From JAAYCU01 sp964401335 (GTDB lineage Bacteria; Planctomycetota; Phycisphaerae; UBA1845; PWPN01): 54,026 nucleotides of DNA. Made by a program: the position numbers and the translations under genes. The notes beneath the pieces were generated by a model. That model was not told the origin of the DNA and did no database searches. It was given only the letters and a program-made list of their open reading frames with translations. Position 1 is the first letter of the stretch; each line of letters starts with the position of its first letter. Positions 19,139 through 27,261 of this stretch are shown here, piece by piece. The stretch is taken from the NCBI GenBank assembly GCA_964401335.1, contig CAYNYK010000022.1:1-54026 (forward strand), read 5' to 3'.

Positions 19139-20275
19139 CTAAGAAGGCGTCTGGCAGAAGCTGAAATAGCCCCGCCAGCCCCGCAGGTAGACGGCCAATT
19201 GCCGAACCATCTCCTGGAGACTGATCCCTCGCGTCCGACGCGTTAGCTCCCGAACCCGAGCCTTGAACCGCTGGCGAGCCTTCGGCGCAATCCGCCGCTT
19301 GGGCTCCCGGTTGTTGGTGAAACTGAACCCCAGGAACTTGCGGTCCCAGGGCCGGGCCACCGCGCTCTTGGCCTCGTTGACCTTGAGCTTAAGCCGACGT
19401 GTGATGAACTGCGTAACGCTGCCCATCACCCGCTGGCCGGCCCGCTCGCTGCGAACGTAGATGTTACAGTCGTCCGCGTAGCGCGCGAACCGATGGCTTC
19501 GCTTGACCAACTCCCGGTCCAATTCGTCCAGGACCAGATTCGAAAGGAGTGGCGAGAGCGGCCCGCCTTGCGGCGCGCCCTCGTCCGTTGGACTAACCAG
19601 CCCGTTCTCCATCACCCCGGCGTTCAAGAACGCCCGAATGAGCTTGAGCACCCGCTTGTCTTTCACCCGTTGGGCTACCGCCGTCATGAGTCGGTCGTGA
19701 TTGACGCGATCGAAGAACTTCTCCAGATCAAGATCAACCACCCAACGGAAGCCCTCGGTCATGTATTGCTGGGCCGCCGCTACCGCCTGATGAGCGCTTC
19801 GCCCGGGGCGAAAGCCGTAACTGTGCTCGCTGAACGTCGGATCCCACTGCTTTTGCAGAACCTGCTGCACCGCCTGCTGGATAAAGCGATCCAGCACCGT
19901 CGGGATGCCAAGCTTGCGCATCCCCCCGTCCGGCTTGGGTATCTCTACCCGCTTGACCGGCTGCGGCTTGTAGGTCCCTCGAAGCAGTAGTTCCCGGATG
20001 GCTGGCCAATGCTCTTTCAGGTAGTCCGTCAGCTGATGGACCGTCATGCCGTCCACGCCGGGACTGCCCTTATTAGCCTGTACCCGTGCCAAGGCCTTCC
20101 ACAAATTCTCTCGGCGACACACCTCCTCCATTAACCGTTCGTCTTCGGCCGGGCTTTCAGCGTCCCGCTTCGCCGCAGGCGGTTCGGTCCCTCTCACGCA
20201 GGCCCTCGGGGCTTCACCCCTACTCTCCTGCATGAAGGCCAGTAGCAACTGGTTATTCTGCCGCTTGCCGCCCAT
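19139..20275 (-). CDS. ltrA: Group II intron reverse transcriptase/maturase, C-terminally truncated
   Basis: This 378-residue intron-encoded protein should help intron RNA fold and copy it into DNA at a new site. RT motifs are visible in order: IPKPDGG and LGIPTVLDRF, then HSYGFRPGRSAHQA, WVVDLDLEKFFDRVNHD, QGGPLSPLLSN, the catalytic RYADD box, and KFLGFSF. The maturase X/thumb region starts near residue 330 but stops after GYFSFCQTPS. Relatives usually run about 40 residues further, so the end of the X domain is missing; no endonuclease domain is expected in this class. The YADDCNIYV-type sequence resembles class C proteins as I recall them. The ATG at 20275 lacks a strong ribosome site. Whether the truncated protein works is doubtful. 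Confidence 0.85.
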   Translation of the reverse strand: MGGKRQNNQLLLAFMQESRGEAPRACVRGTEPPAAKRDAESPAEDERLMEEVCRRENLWKALARVQANKGSPGVDGMTVHQLTDYLKEHWPAIRELLLRGTYKPQPVKRVEIPKPDGGMRKLGIPTVLDRFIQQAVQQVLQKQWDPTFSEHSYGFRPGRSAHQAVAAAQQYMTEGFRWVVDLDLEKFFDRVNHDRLMTAVAQRVKDKRVLKLIRAFLNAGVMENGLVSPTDEGAPQGGPLSPLLSNLVLDELDRELVKRSHRFARYADDCNIYVRSERAGQRVMGSVTQFITRRLKLKVNEAKSAVARPWDRKFLGFSFTNNREPKRRIAPKARQRFKARVRELTRRTRGISLQEMVRQLAVYLRGWRGYFSFCQTPS

Positions 20276-20683
20276 GAGTCGCAGGCCCTACTTGCCACTC
20301 CCGATCTTTCGGGTCTTCATCCGCGACCTCGCGAATTACTATGCCCTCTGCTGACTTCTGTGCCGCGGTCAGGGAACCTCGCGGTCCCCTCAGTTGCGAA
20401 TCCGCAACACGACACAGACCTCCCGAGGTAAGCTTGGCTTCCTTCAATGCACGCCCGCCGAATTTACCGCCACGCCGCTTGATGGATACGGACTTCGCGG
20501 CCTCTAGCCCGCTCGTCCCGTCGTGACTACCTCTGATCCGGTTTTTGTACATCAGGCCGCATCTTCGCTATGGCTTCTTTCGGACCCCACCTCGCGGTGA
20601 CGCCCTTGCCAGTCGCTTGTCCTTCACCTCCATTAGGTTGGACGGGGGACTTGCACCCCCAAGTCGCCAAACATGCTCGGCAC

Positions 20684-20719
20684 ACCAAAAACAAACCCGC
20701 GGAGGGTTCGCTCCGCGGG
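20684..20719 (-). terminator. Rho-independent terminator of the EF-G gene
   Basis: On the minus strand CCCGCGGAG and CTCCGCGGG form a perfect 9-bp stem around a 6-base loop, followed by the T-rich tract TTTGTTTTTGGT. It lies about 95 bases past the EF-G stop codon. The group II intron begins directly after this tract. Confidence 0.85.
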
Positions 20720-20812
20720 CTATAAAGACGCTTGCCGTTGTCAACCGGAAGCAGTCAGTCATTTCATGTTGGTGTCTATTACTCTCCGTATATCCGTGGT
20801 GCATGATCCGCT

Positions 20813-22903
20813 TCAGCGCTGCTCGGCCAGGGCTTTCCTGCGCTCAGCGATCACTTCCTCCTGTACGTCGCGCGGCGCCTGGCGGTAGCAGGCAAACTCC
20901 ATGCTGAACGTGCCCTTGCCCTGGGTCGCGCTGCGCAGGTCGGTCGCGTAGCCGAACATGTTGGCCAGCGGCACCTCGGCCAGGACGGTGACGAAATTCT
21001 GCTTGATCTCCACACCGAGAATGATCCCCCGCCGGCTGCTCAGATCGCCGACCACGCTGCCCTGAAACTCGCTCGGGGCCTCGACCTCGACCTTGACGAT
21101 CGGCTCAAGCAGCGCCGGACGCGAGCGCCGGAAGGCATCGATGAACGCATCGCGGGCACAAATTTGGAAGGCCAGATCGGACGAGTCGACCGAGTGGTGT
21201 GTCCCATCCTCCAGAAGCATCTTGACCCGGACGATCTCGAAGCCGGCCAGCGGGCCTTTGCCGCGGGCGCTCTGGAAACCCTTGTCGCACGACGGAATAT
21301 ATTCGGTCGGAATGCGTCCGCCGGTCACCTGGTTCTCGAATTCGTAATCGTTGGGGGCATCGGCGGGCAGGGGGATCAGCTTGCCGATCACATGCGCGTA
21401 CTGGCCTGAGCCGCCGGTCTGCTTGCGGTGCTTGTAGTTGAACTCGACTTCCTGGGTGGGCGCTTCGCGGTAGCTGACCTGGGGGGCGCCGACTTCCAGC
21501 TCGATCCGCTGCTCGCGGCGGAGGCGTTCGATATAAATATCCAGATGCAGCTCGCCCATGCCACAAATCAGCGTTTCGGAGGTCTTTTCGTCATAGCGTA
21601 CGTGGAAAGTGGGATCCTCGCGGCAGAAACGGCTGAGCGCCCGGCCAAGTTTGTCCCGGTCGGCGCTCTTGGCCGGCTTAATCGCCAGTGAGATCACCGG
21701 CTCGGCCACGTGGATGCGTTCCATCGAATAGTTGTGTCCGATATCGCAGATCGTATCGCCGGAATGGCAATCGACACCCATGAGGGCGACGATATCGCCG
21801 GCCGTCGCGACCTCGATGTCCTCACGCTGGTCGGCATGCATCCGCAGGATACGGCTGATCCGCTGTTTCTGCTGGGCCCGACTGTTGAAATAGATGCCGC
21901 CGCGGGACAGGCGGCCCTGGTAGACGCGGGTGTAAGTCAGTTGGCCGAAAGACTCCTCGACGATCTTGAAGGCCATCGCCGCCGGCGGAGCGTCCGGGTC
22001 GGCGGTCAGGGCGATTTCCGCCCCTTCGTTCTCGTTGTCGCGGGCGTAGGCCATGCGGTCCAGCGGGCTGGGCATGTAGCGGGTCACGGCGTCGAGCAGG
22101 GGTTGAACACCCCGGTTCTTGAAGGCCGAACCCATCAGGACGGGAGTGATTTCCCGGGCGATGGTCTGTTCGCGGATAATGCGATGAAGCAGGTCTGCCT
22201 CGATGGTCTTTTCCTCGAGCATTCGCTCCATCAGCTCGTCGCTGTACAGTGAAAGCGTATCCAACAGGCCGGCCCGGGCGTGTCGGGCGGCTTCCAGCAG
22301 TTCGGCCGGGATTTCCGTTCGACGCACGGTCCCTCCTTGTGGACCGTCGAAGTAGACGGCCTGCATGGCCACCAGATCGACCACGCCGACATGGTCACCT
22401 TCCAGGCCGATGGGGATCTGTAGAGGGACGGCCACATGGCCCAGTTTGGTTTCGATTTCCCGCAGTACGCGGGCGGGATCGGCCCCGACCCGGTCACATT
22501 TATTGATAAAGGCGATGCGCGGCACGTTGTAGCGTTTCATCTGGCGATCGACGGTAAGCGACTGCGACTGCACACCGCCAACCGCGCACAGCACGAGAAT
22601 GGCCCCGTCGAGCACGCGTAAGGAGCGTTCAACCTCGATGGTAAAGTCGACGTGGCCGGGCGTGTCGATGATGTTGATGGTCTTGCCGGCCCATGCGACG
22701 GTGGTGGCCGCCGAGGTGATGGTGATTCCCCGCTCCTTCTCCAGTTCCATATGGTCCATGGTCGCCCCGGCCTGGCCGTCCTTGACGTCGCCCATCCGGT
22801 GAATGCGCCCGCTGTAATAGAGAATCCGCTCGGTCAAGGTGGTCTTACCCGAGTCGATGTGGGCGGAAATCCCGATATTCCTTAAATTACCGATACTACA
22901 CAT
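20813..22903 (-). CDS. fusA: Translation elongation factor G, spd/mitochondrial-EFG1-like
   Basis: This is a GTPase of 696 residues that drives tRNA-mRNA translocation on the ribosome. The G1 loop is AHIDSGKTT (residues 14-22), followed by G2 RGITI, G3 DTPGH, G4 NKCD, then EF-G domains II-V, with QTGGSGQYAHV in domain IV. Canonical bacterial EF-G has HIDAGKTT; HIDSGKTT is typical of mitochondrial EF-G1 and the spdEFG group of spirochaetes, planctomycetes and deltaproteobacteria. The gene stands alone: no rpsL, rpsG or tuf is near, which also suits a second EF-G rather than the str-operon copy. ATG at 22903; no clear Shine-Dalgarno is seen. A CCCAAA/TTTGGG hairpin lies about 50 bases upstream in the leader. 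It ends before a strong terminator. Confidence 0.93.
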   Translation of the reverse strand: MCSIGNLRNIGISAHIDSGKTTLTERILYYSGRIHRMGDVKDGQAGATMDHMELEKERGITITSAATTVAWAGKTINIIDTPGHVDFTIEVERSLRVLDGAILVLCAVGGVQSQSLTVDRQMKRYNVPRIAFINKCDRVGADPARVLREIETKLGHVAVPLQIPIGLEGDHVGVVDLVAMQAVYFDGPQGGTVRRTEIPAELLEAARHARAGLLDTLSLYSDELMERMLEEKTIEADLLHRIIREQTIAREITPVLMGSAFKNRGVQPLLDAVTRYMPSPLDRMAYARDNENEGAEIALTADPDAPPAAMAFKIVEESFGQLTYTRVYQGRLSRGGIYFNSRAQQKQRISRILRMHADQREDIEVATAGDIVALMGVDCHSGDTICDIGHNYSMERIHVAEPVISLAIKPAKSADRDKLGRALSRFCREDPTFHVRYDEKTSETLICGMGELHLDIYIERLRREQRIELEVGAPQVSYREAPTQEVEFNYKHRKQTGGSGQYAHVIGKLIPLPADAPNDYEFENQVTGGRIPTEYIPSCDKGFQSARGKGPLAGFEIVRVKMLLEDGTHHSVDSSDLAFQICARDAFIDAFRRSRPALLEPIVKVEVEAPSEFQGSVVGDLSSRRGIILGVEIKQNFVTVLAEVPLANMFGYATDLRSATQGKGTFSMEFACYRQAPRDVQEEVIAERRKALAEQR

Positions 22904-23389
22904 GGCTGGTTGCCGTTCCGAAACAATATCTCTTCTTCATATACTCCACCTTTCCCAAACCGTTTGGGCGGTGGTCGGCCGGGAAAGAAAACACCCCAAG
23001 CCTTTTCCTGTTCGTCAGGTTGTATGAATGGGAACCCCTGGTTGGCAGTGCTGTGGAATCGACCGCCGACCTTCTTCAGCGGAGGATCAGAGCTGCCGCA
23101 GGCCCATTATTTCGCGTAAGGCCCACCTCATCGTGGCATCTCCTATAAGAACACGAAGGACCGACGTATTCGCCGATCCTTCGATTAGCCGATACTCTAT
23201 CGTCACGTCCGGGCGAATGCAAGTAAATAATCTGTTAAAAAATCATTTTTCAATCTTCCTCCACCAGTCTTGCCCGGATGCGAATTTGCGGTTAGTTATA
23301 GTATAGTCAAGGATTTACGATGCGGCCGGATCAGCCGGCAAACCTGAAATTAAAACCGCCGATAAATTGTTTTCCAAGGAGTCTTTGTA
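22904..23389. other. Divergent intergenic region between EF-G and oxidoreductase genes
   Basis: 486 bases with no convincing gene. It holds the EF-G leader on the minus side, with a CCCAAA-CCG-TTTGGG hairpin near 22957. On the plus side is an AT-rich part (23215-23300) that presumably carries the oxidoreductase promoter, although no -35/-10 pair with good spacing was found. An AAGGAG ribosome site lies just before 23390. Confidence 0.5.
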
Positions 23390-24742
23390 ATGAAAAACAG
23401 CATTCCCCGTCGCCGATTTCTGGGAACGGCCGGGCAGGCGGCTGCCGGCATGGCGGCCGCGGGTCTGCTGCGAAACGCCCGGGCAGCCGAGGCGAATGAA
23501 ACCCCGAATCTCGGGCTGATCAGTTGCGGCGGCCGGGCTCGGGGATTGTTGCAGGGCTTCTGCGGCGATGGCCTGTGCCGCGTCGGGGCGGTCTGCGACG
23601 TGGACGACGCCATGATTGCCCTGGCCCACGAGCAAGTGCTTAACAAGTACAACCTCAAACCGGCGGTCTACAAGGATTATCGCCGGGTACTGGACCAGAA
23701 GGATATCGATCTGGTGGTCATCGGTACGCCGGACCACTGGCACGCGATCCCGGCCATCAACGCCTGTGCCGCAGGTAAGGACGTATACGTGGAGAAACCC
23801 GCCGCCCACAATGTCCACGAAGTTTTGGCCATGGTCCAGGCGGCCGCCAAGCACAAGCGGGTCATGCAGGTGGGCACCCAGCAACGCAGCATGCCGCATT
23901 TCCGCGAGGCGGTGGCGTTTATCCGGTCCGGGCAACTCGGCCGGATCACCATGACCAATACATTCAACAGCGATAACGAAACACCCAACGGCAACGGCCA
24001 AGATCCAGATACCGCTCCTCCGCCCGGCCTGGACTACGATCAATGGCTCGGGCCGGCCCCGTGGCGGCCTTATAACCGTCGCCGGGTACACGTACATTGG
24101 CGATGGTACTTCGATTACGGGTGCGGCATGTTGGGCGACTGGAACGTGCATTTGCAGGATATCGTGATGTGGGCGATGGACAGCCCATCACCACGCAGCG
24201 TTTCGGCATCCGGAGGCCACTGGGTGGTCGGTGACGACCGGGATACACCGGATACGGTACAGGCGGTTTTCGCTTTCCCCGGCTATGTCCAGACTTACAC
24301 CATGCGCAAAGGCAGCGGCAAGCCGTGGTGGATCCCCGGCGGCTACGGCATCGAATTTCACGGGACCAACGGGCGGCTGCATCTGACCCGTAACGGCTGG
24401 AGCGTCAGCGGCGATGAGAAGGACTGGGATGATCGGGACGATCACACCCTGCGCATCGCCGATTTCGAGAAACCCGGCAAAGATTCCAACGAGGAGCATA
24501 TCGCCAATTTCCTCGACTGCGTCCGGACGCGCAAGACGCCGAACGCCTCGATCGAGATTCACGCCAAGACGGTGATCGCCTGTCACTTGGCGAACATCTC
24601 GGTGCGCGTAGGCCGAAAAATCTTCTGGGATGCCGCCAAAAACATCTGCTGCGAGGATCAGGAACTGAAAATTCCTGATGTGCAGGCCAATGCCTTGCTT
24701 GAGCGTACGTATCGTAAAGGTTATGAGTTGCCGCAGGTATGA
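23390..24742 (+). CDS. Tat-exported Gfo/Idh/MocA-family oxidoreductase
   Basis: This is a 450-residue NAD(P)-dependent sugar oxidoreductase, predicted to be periplasmic. A twin-arginine signal (RRRFLG at residues 6-11, then an Ala-rich core ending near ARAAEA) precedes a Rossmann domain with a GLISCGGRARG dinucleotide loop (about 43-53), the family's EKP motif in YVEKPAAHN, and a C-terminal alpha/beta domain with GDWNVHLQDI carrying the likely catalytic His. It ends RKGYELPQV. AAGGAG precedes the ATG. It shares its layout with the gene at 24994-26349, so the two are tandem duplicates. In Bacteroidetes, similar oxidoreductases sit with DUF1080 hydrolases and act on 3-keto sugars; a DUF1080 gene follows here, so a comparable pathway is inferred. 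The true substrate is unknown. Confidence 0.9.
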   Translation: MKNSIPRRRFLGTAGQAAAGMAAAGLLRNARAAEANETPNLGLISCGGRARGLLQGFCGDGLCRVGAVCDVDDAMIALAHEQVLNKYNLKPAVYKDYRRVLDQKDIDLVVIGTPDHWHAIPAINACAAGKDVYVEKPAAHNVHEVLAMVQAAAKHKRVMQVGTQQRSMPHFREAVAFIRSGQLGRITMTNTFNSDNETPNGNGQDPDTAPPPGLDYDQWLGPAPWRPYNRRRVHVHWRWYFDYGCGMLGDWNVHLQDIVMWAMDSPSPRSVSASGGHWVVGDDRDTPDTVQAVFAFPGYVQTYTMRKGSGKPWWIPGGYGIEFHGTNGRLHLTRNGWSVSGDEKDWDDRDDHTLRIADFEKPGKDSNEEHIANFLDCVRTRKTPNASIEIHAKTVIACHLANISVRVGRKIFWDAAKNICCEDQELKIPDVQANALLERTYRKGYELPQV

Positions 24743-24786
24743 GACGGCGATAAGGAAGGAATAAATCCAACGGTGGGGTGGATGAA

Positions 24787-24838
24787 GCACGGGCAAATTC
24801 GTGGGCGTTTTAGGAACGCCGACGAATCTGCCCATGCC
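24787..24838 (+). repeat. GCACGGGCA...TGCCCATGCC hairpin element, copy 1
   Basis: An imperfect inverted repeat: the arms start GCACGGGCA and end TGCCCATGCC, with inner ATTCGT/ACGAAT and GGCGTT/AACGCC pairs around a TTAGG loop. The outer ends match the elements at 50173-50223, 51008-51058 and 51179-51207, while the inner stem differs. It lies between the two oxidoreductase genes, directly before the remnant at 24845-24874. Confidence 0.7.
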
Positions 24839-24844
24839 AACCGC

Positions 24845-24874
24845 CGCAAGGGTTATGAGCTGCCGGAGGTATGA
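24845..24874 (+). pseudogene. Vestigial 3' tail of a third oxidoreductase gene
   Basis: Nine codons plus stop reading RKGYELPEV match the last residues of both neighbours (RKGYELPQV and RKGYELPVV), also at the DNA level (GGTTATGAG...CTGCCG). The rest of that gene is absent, and a hairpin repeat sits directly upstream. This looks like the scar of a deleted tandem copy. Confidence 0.65.
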
Positions 24875-24993
24875 GGCTTCGAGGTTGTGCTTGAGGAAAA
24901 AGTCGAACTGCTGTATTTTGCCGCGTACCAGCGGTGTCCTTTACCGCCGCGAGGAACCAGGGAAAACACCAACCATTTACGGGAGATCAAAAG

Positions 24994-26349
24994 ATGAATC
25001 GTAACGTCACCCGCCGACAATTTCTGGGTACGAGCGGAACCGTGGCCGCCGGTCTGACCATGAATACCCTGTTGCGCGAGGGCCGGGCCGCCGAGGCCAA
25101 TGAGCGTTTTACGATCGCTCTGATCGGTTGCGGCGGGATGGGCCGGCGTAACATGGTTTTTCATCAGCAAACCGGGCAGTGCGACGTGGCCGCCGTCTGC
25201 GACGTGGATGTGCAGCAGTCTTTAGAGGCGGTGAAAATGGCCCTCGAGGCGGGGGCCCCCAAACCACCGGACATCGTGCCCAATTACAAACAGATCCTCG
25301 ACCGCAAGGACGTGGACATCGTGATCATCGCCACGCCCGACCATTGGCACGCGATCCCCTTCCTGAACGCCTGCGCGGCCGGCAAGGACATCTATTGCGA
25401 GAAACCCTGCTGTCATAATATTCGTGAGGGGCGGTTGATGGTCAACGCGGCCAAAAAATACAAGCGGATCGTTCAGGTCGGCACCCTGCAACGCAGCCAG
25501 CAGCATTTCCAGGAAGCCCGCGATTTCATCCAGCAGGGCAAGCTCGGCAAGATCACCATGACCCATACCTACACTTACGGCAACGAATCGCCCAAGGGTA
25601 TGGGCAACGACCCCGATAGCGACCCGCCGGCCAACGTGGATTACAACGAATGGCTCGGGCCGGCCCCGCTGCGGAAATTCAATGCCCGTCGCTTCCATCG
25701 CAACTGGCGGTGGTACTTCGATTACGGGGCGGGCATGGTCGGCGACTGGAACGTGCATTTGCAGGACATCGTGCAGTGGGTGATGCGCACGCCGCACCCG
25801 GTGTCGGTCAATACCGAGGGAGGGCATTATGTACTGGAGGACGACCGCGATACGCCGGACACGATGCAGGCGGTCTACGAGTTCGGCGATTATGTGCAGA
25901 CCTTTTCGATGCGCAAGGCCAGCGGCAAGCCCTGGAACCTGCCCGGCGGGCACGGTATGGATTTCTACGGCACGAACGGCATGTTGCACATCGATCGGAC
26001 CGGTTGGCGGATCGAGGGCGACGAGGTGGACTGGAACGATCAGAACGACCACAAGCTGCGCACGCCCCATTTCGAGGCCAAAGGCAAGACGATCTATGAC
26101 CCGCACGTGGCCAACTTTATCGAATGCGTACGGGCGCGCAAGACGCCTATTTCCCCGATCGAGGATCACTATCAAATTGCCGTATCCTGCCACCTCGCCA
26201 ATATCTCGTACAAGGTAAAGCGTAAGATTTTCTGGGACCATAACAAGGAGCTTTGCTTCAAGGACCGTGAATTGACGGTACAGGACCAGGAGGCGAACAA
26301 GTATCTGAGCCGGGAGTACCGCAAGGGTTATGAGTTGCCCGTTGTTTAA
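24994..26349 (+). CDS. Tat-exported Gfo/Idh/MocA-family oxidoreductase, second copy
   Basis: This 451-residue paralog of the gene at 23390-24742 is also predicted to be periplasmic. It has a Tat signal with TRRQFLGTSG (residues 6-15), a Rossmann loop ALIGCGGMGRR, the catalytic-face EKP in YCEKPCCHN, GDWNVHLQDIVQW with the conserved His, and the C-terminal end RKGYELPVV. The ATG at 24994 follows GGGAG; an upstream extension to 24934 would add residues before the Tat signal and is rejected. The stop lies 21 bases before the DUF1080 lipoprotein start, so both are in one operon. The reaction is inferred to be oxidation or reduction of a sugar hydroxyl at C3 by analogy with Bacteroidetes 3-keto-glycoside systems. 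Confidence 0.9.
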   Translation: MNRNVTRRQFLGTSGTVAAGLTMNTLLREGRAAEANERFTIALIGCGGMGRRNMVFHQQTGQCDVAAVCDVDVQQSLEAVKMALEAGAPKPPDIVPNYKQILDRKDVDIVIIATPDHWHAIPFLNACAAGKDIYCEKPCCHNIREGRLMVNAAKKYKRIVQVGTLQRSQQHFQEARDFIQQGKLGKITMTHTYTYGNESPKGMGNDPDSDPPANVDYNEWLGPAPLRKFNARRFHRNWRWYFDYGAGMVGDWNVHLQDIVQWVMRTPHPVSVNTEGGHYVLEDDRDTPDTMQAVYEFGDYVQTFSMRKASGKPWNLPGGHGMDFYGTNGMLHIDRTGWRIEGDEVDWNDQNDHKLRTPHFEAKGKTIYDPHVANFIECVRARKTPISPIEDHYQIAVSCHLANISYKVKRKIFWDHNKELCFKDRELTVQDQEANKYLSREYRKGYELPVV

Positions 26350-26370
26350 TCATTGCCGGCGGGAGAAGTT

Positions 26371-27102
26371 ATGAAACGTTATCCGGTTTATATGGCGGTT
26401 CTCGTCGCCATGAGTCTGTTGGCGGGTTGCCAAAATCCGGCGGCGAAGGTGTCTACCATCGACCCGAACATACCCGCCTGGATGGTGGCGACGCCTGACG
26501 ATCTGGGGAAAATCTGTTTTATGGACAATTACCACAAGCCAAGCGGCGACGGCTGGCTGCGCTTGTTCAACGGCAAGGATCTGACCGGCTGGGTCCAGCG
26601 GGAGGCCGATAGACCCGCCTCGTTCAAGGTCGAGGATGGCGTGCTTAAAAATGTCCCGCCGGCCGGTGGTCATGGCAACGATATCTACACGGAAATGAAA
26701 TTCCAGGATTTCGAGGTCTATTATGAATACCGCATTCCCGCGGGCAGCAACAGCGGTCTTTATCTTCGCGGACGATATGAGATTTAGGTTCTGGACGATT
26801 ACGGAAAGCCGCCCACGGTTGGAGGCAACGGAGCGCTTTACCGGCAATGTGCCCCTGCGCGCAACGTCACCGCCAAACCCGGCGAGTGGCAGTCGGTGCG
26901 AGCCAAAATCGTAGGTCGCAAGGTCAGCGTAACCCTTAACAAGGCTACCATCATCGACGGCTTTACCGTTACCAAGCCGACCGGCGGGCAACTGGACAAC
27001 GACGAACAAACCCCCGGCCCGATCCTGTTGCAGGGTGACCATGGGCCGGTGGAATATCGCCATCTTTATCTGCGCCCGCTTGCACCGACGAACGACAAAT
27101 AA
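26371..27102 (+). pseudogene. DUF1080 (3-keto-disaccharide hydrolase) lipoprotein interrupted by an in-frame amber codon
   Basis: The frame starts at ATG 26371 after GGGAGAAG, with a lipoprotein signal ending in the lipobox LLAGC. It continues into a DUF1080/LamG-like jelly roll with LFNGKDLTGW and SNSGLYLRGRYEI. A TAG at 26785-26787 then stops it after 138 residues. Reading through the TAG, the same frame continues VLDDYGKPP and so on for 105 more codons to TAA at 27102, with no shift. Relatives normally have Gln at this place (YEIQVLDDYG), so one C-to-T change of CAG gives the stop. Without the second half the beta-sandwich cannot close. It belongs with the two upstream oxidoreductases. Recent inactivation, a strain polymorphism or an assembly error are all possible; nothing suggests recoding. 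Confidence 0.85.
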
Positions 27103-27261
27103 CCAGAGCAAACAAACGGGACCCTGGATTCCTTAGTAAACCCCATGAATAATTCCGGGTGAAGGCTTGACTGCCGGACAAAGACCACGGTGGCATGTCT
27201 CAACGTATCATTCGCGTATGATTTGCCGGACGCGAGGTATACCGGATCTGGTGCCCCAGTT

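Larger units (their letters stand above)
19017..20683 (-). mobile_element. Group II intron, class C-like, inserted behind the EF-G terminator
   Basis: This element of about 1.67 kb carries a GTGCC 5' end at 20683, a long GC-rich structured 5' part without a gene (20276-20683), a reverse transcriptase/maturase frame (19139-20275), a domain V hairpin (19055-19086) and a CTATGTCGAT-like 3' end near 19017. The 5' end lies 12 bases past the stem of a rho-independent terminator (20696-20719). Insertion just after terminator hairpins is the known target preference of bacterial class C introns, which fits the reverse transcriptase type. The ends are set by comparison with the general consensus and may be off by a few bases. 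Because the encoded protein is truncated, the copy is likely unable to move or splice unaided. Confidence 0.8.

Noticed and set aside
26785..26787. Pyrrolysine or programmed readthrough at the amber codon
   Set aside because: The family has Gln here, there is no known recoding element downstream, and no pyl genes are visible. A point mutation is simpler.
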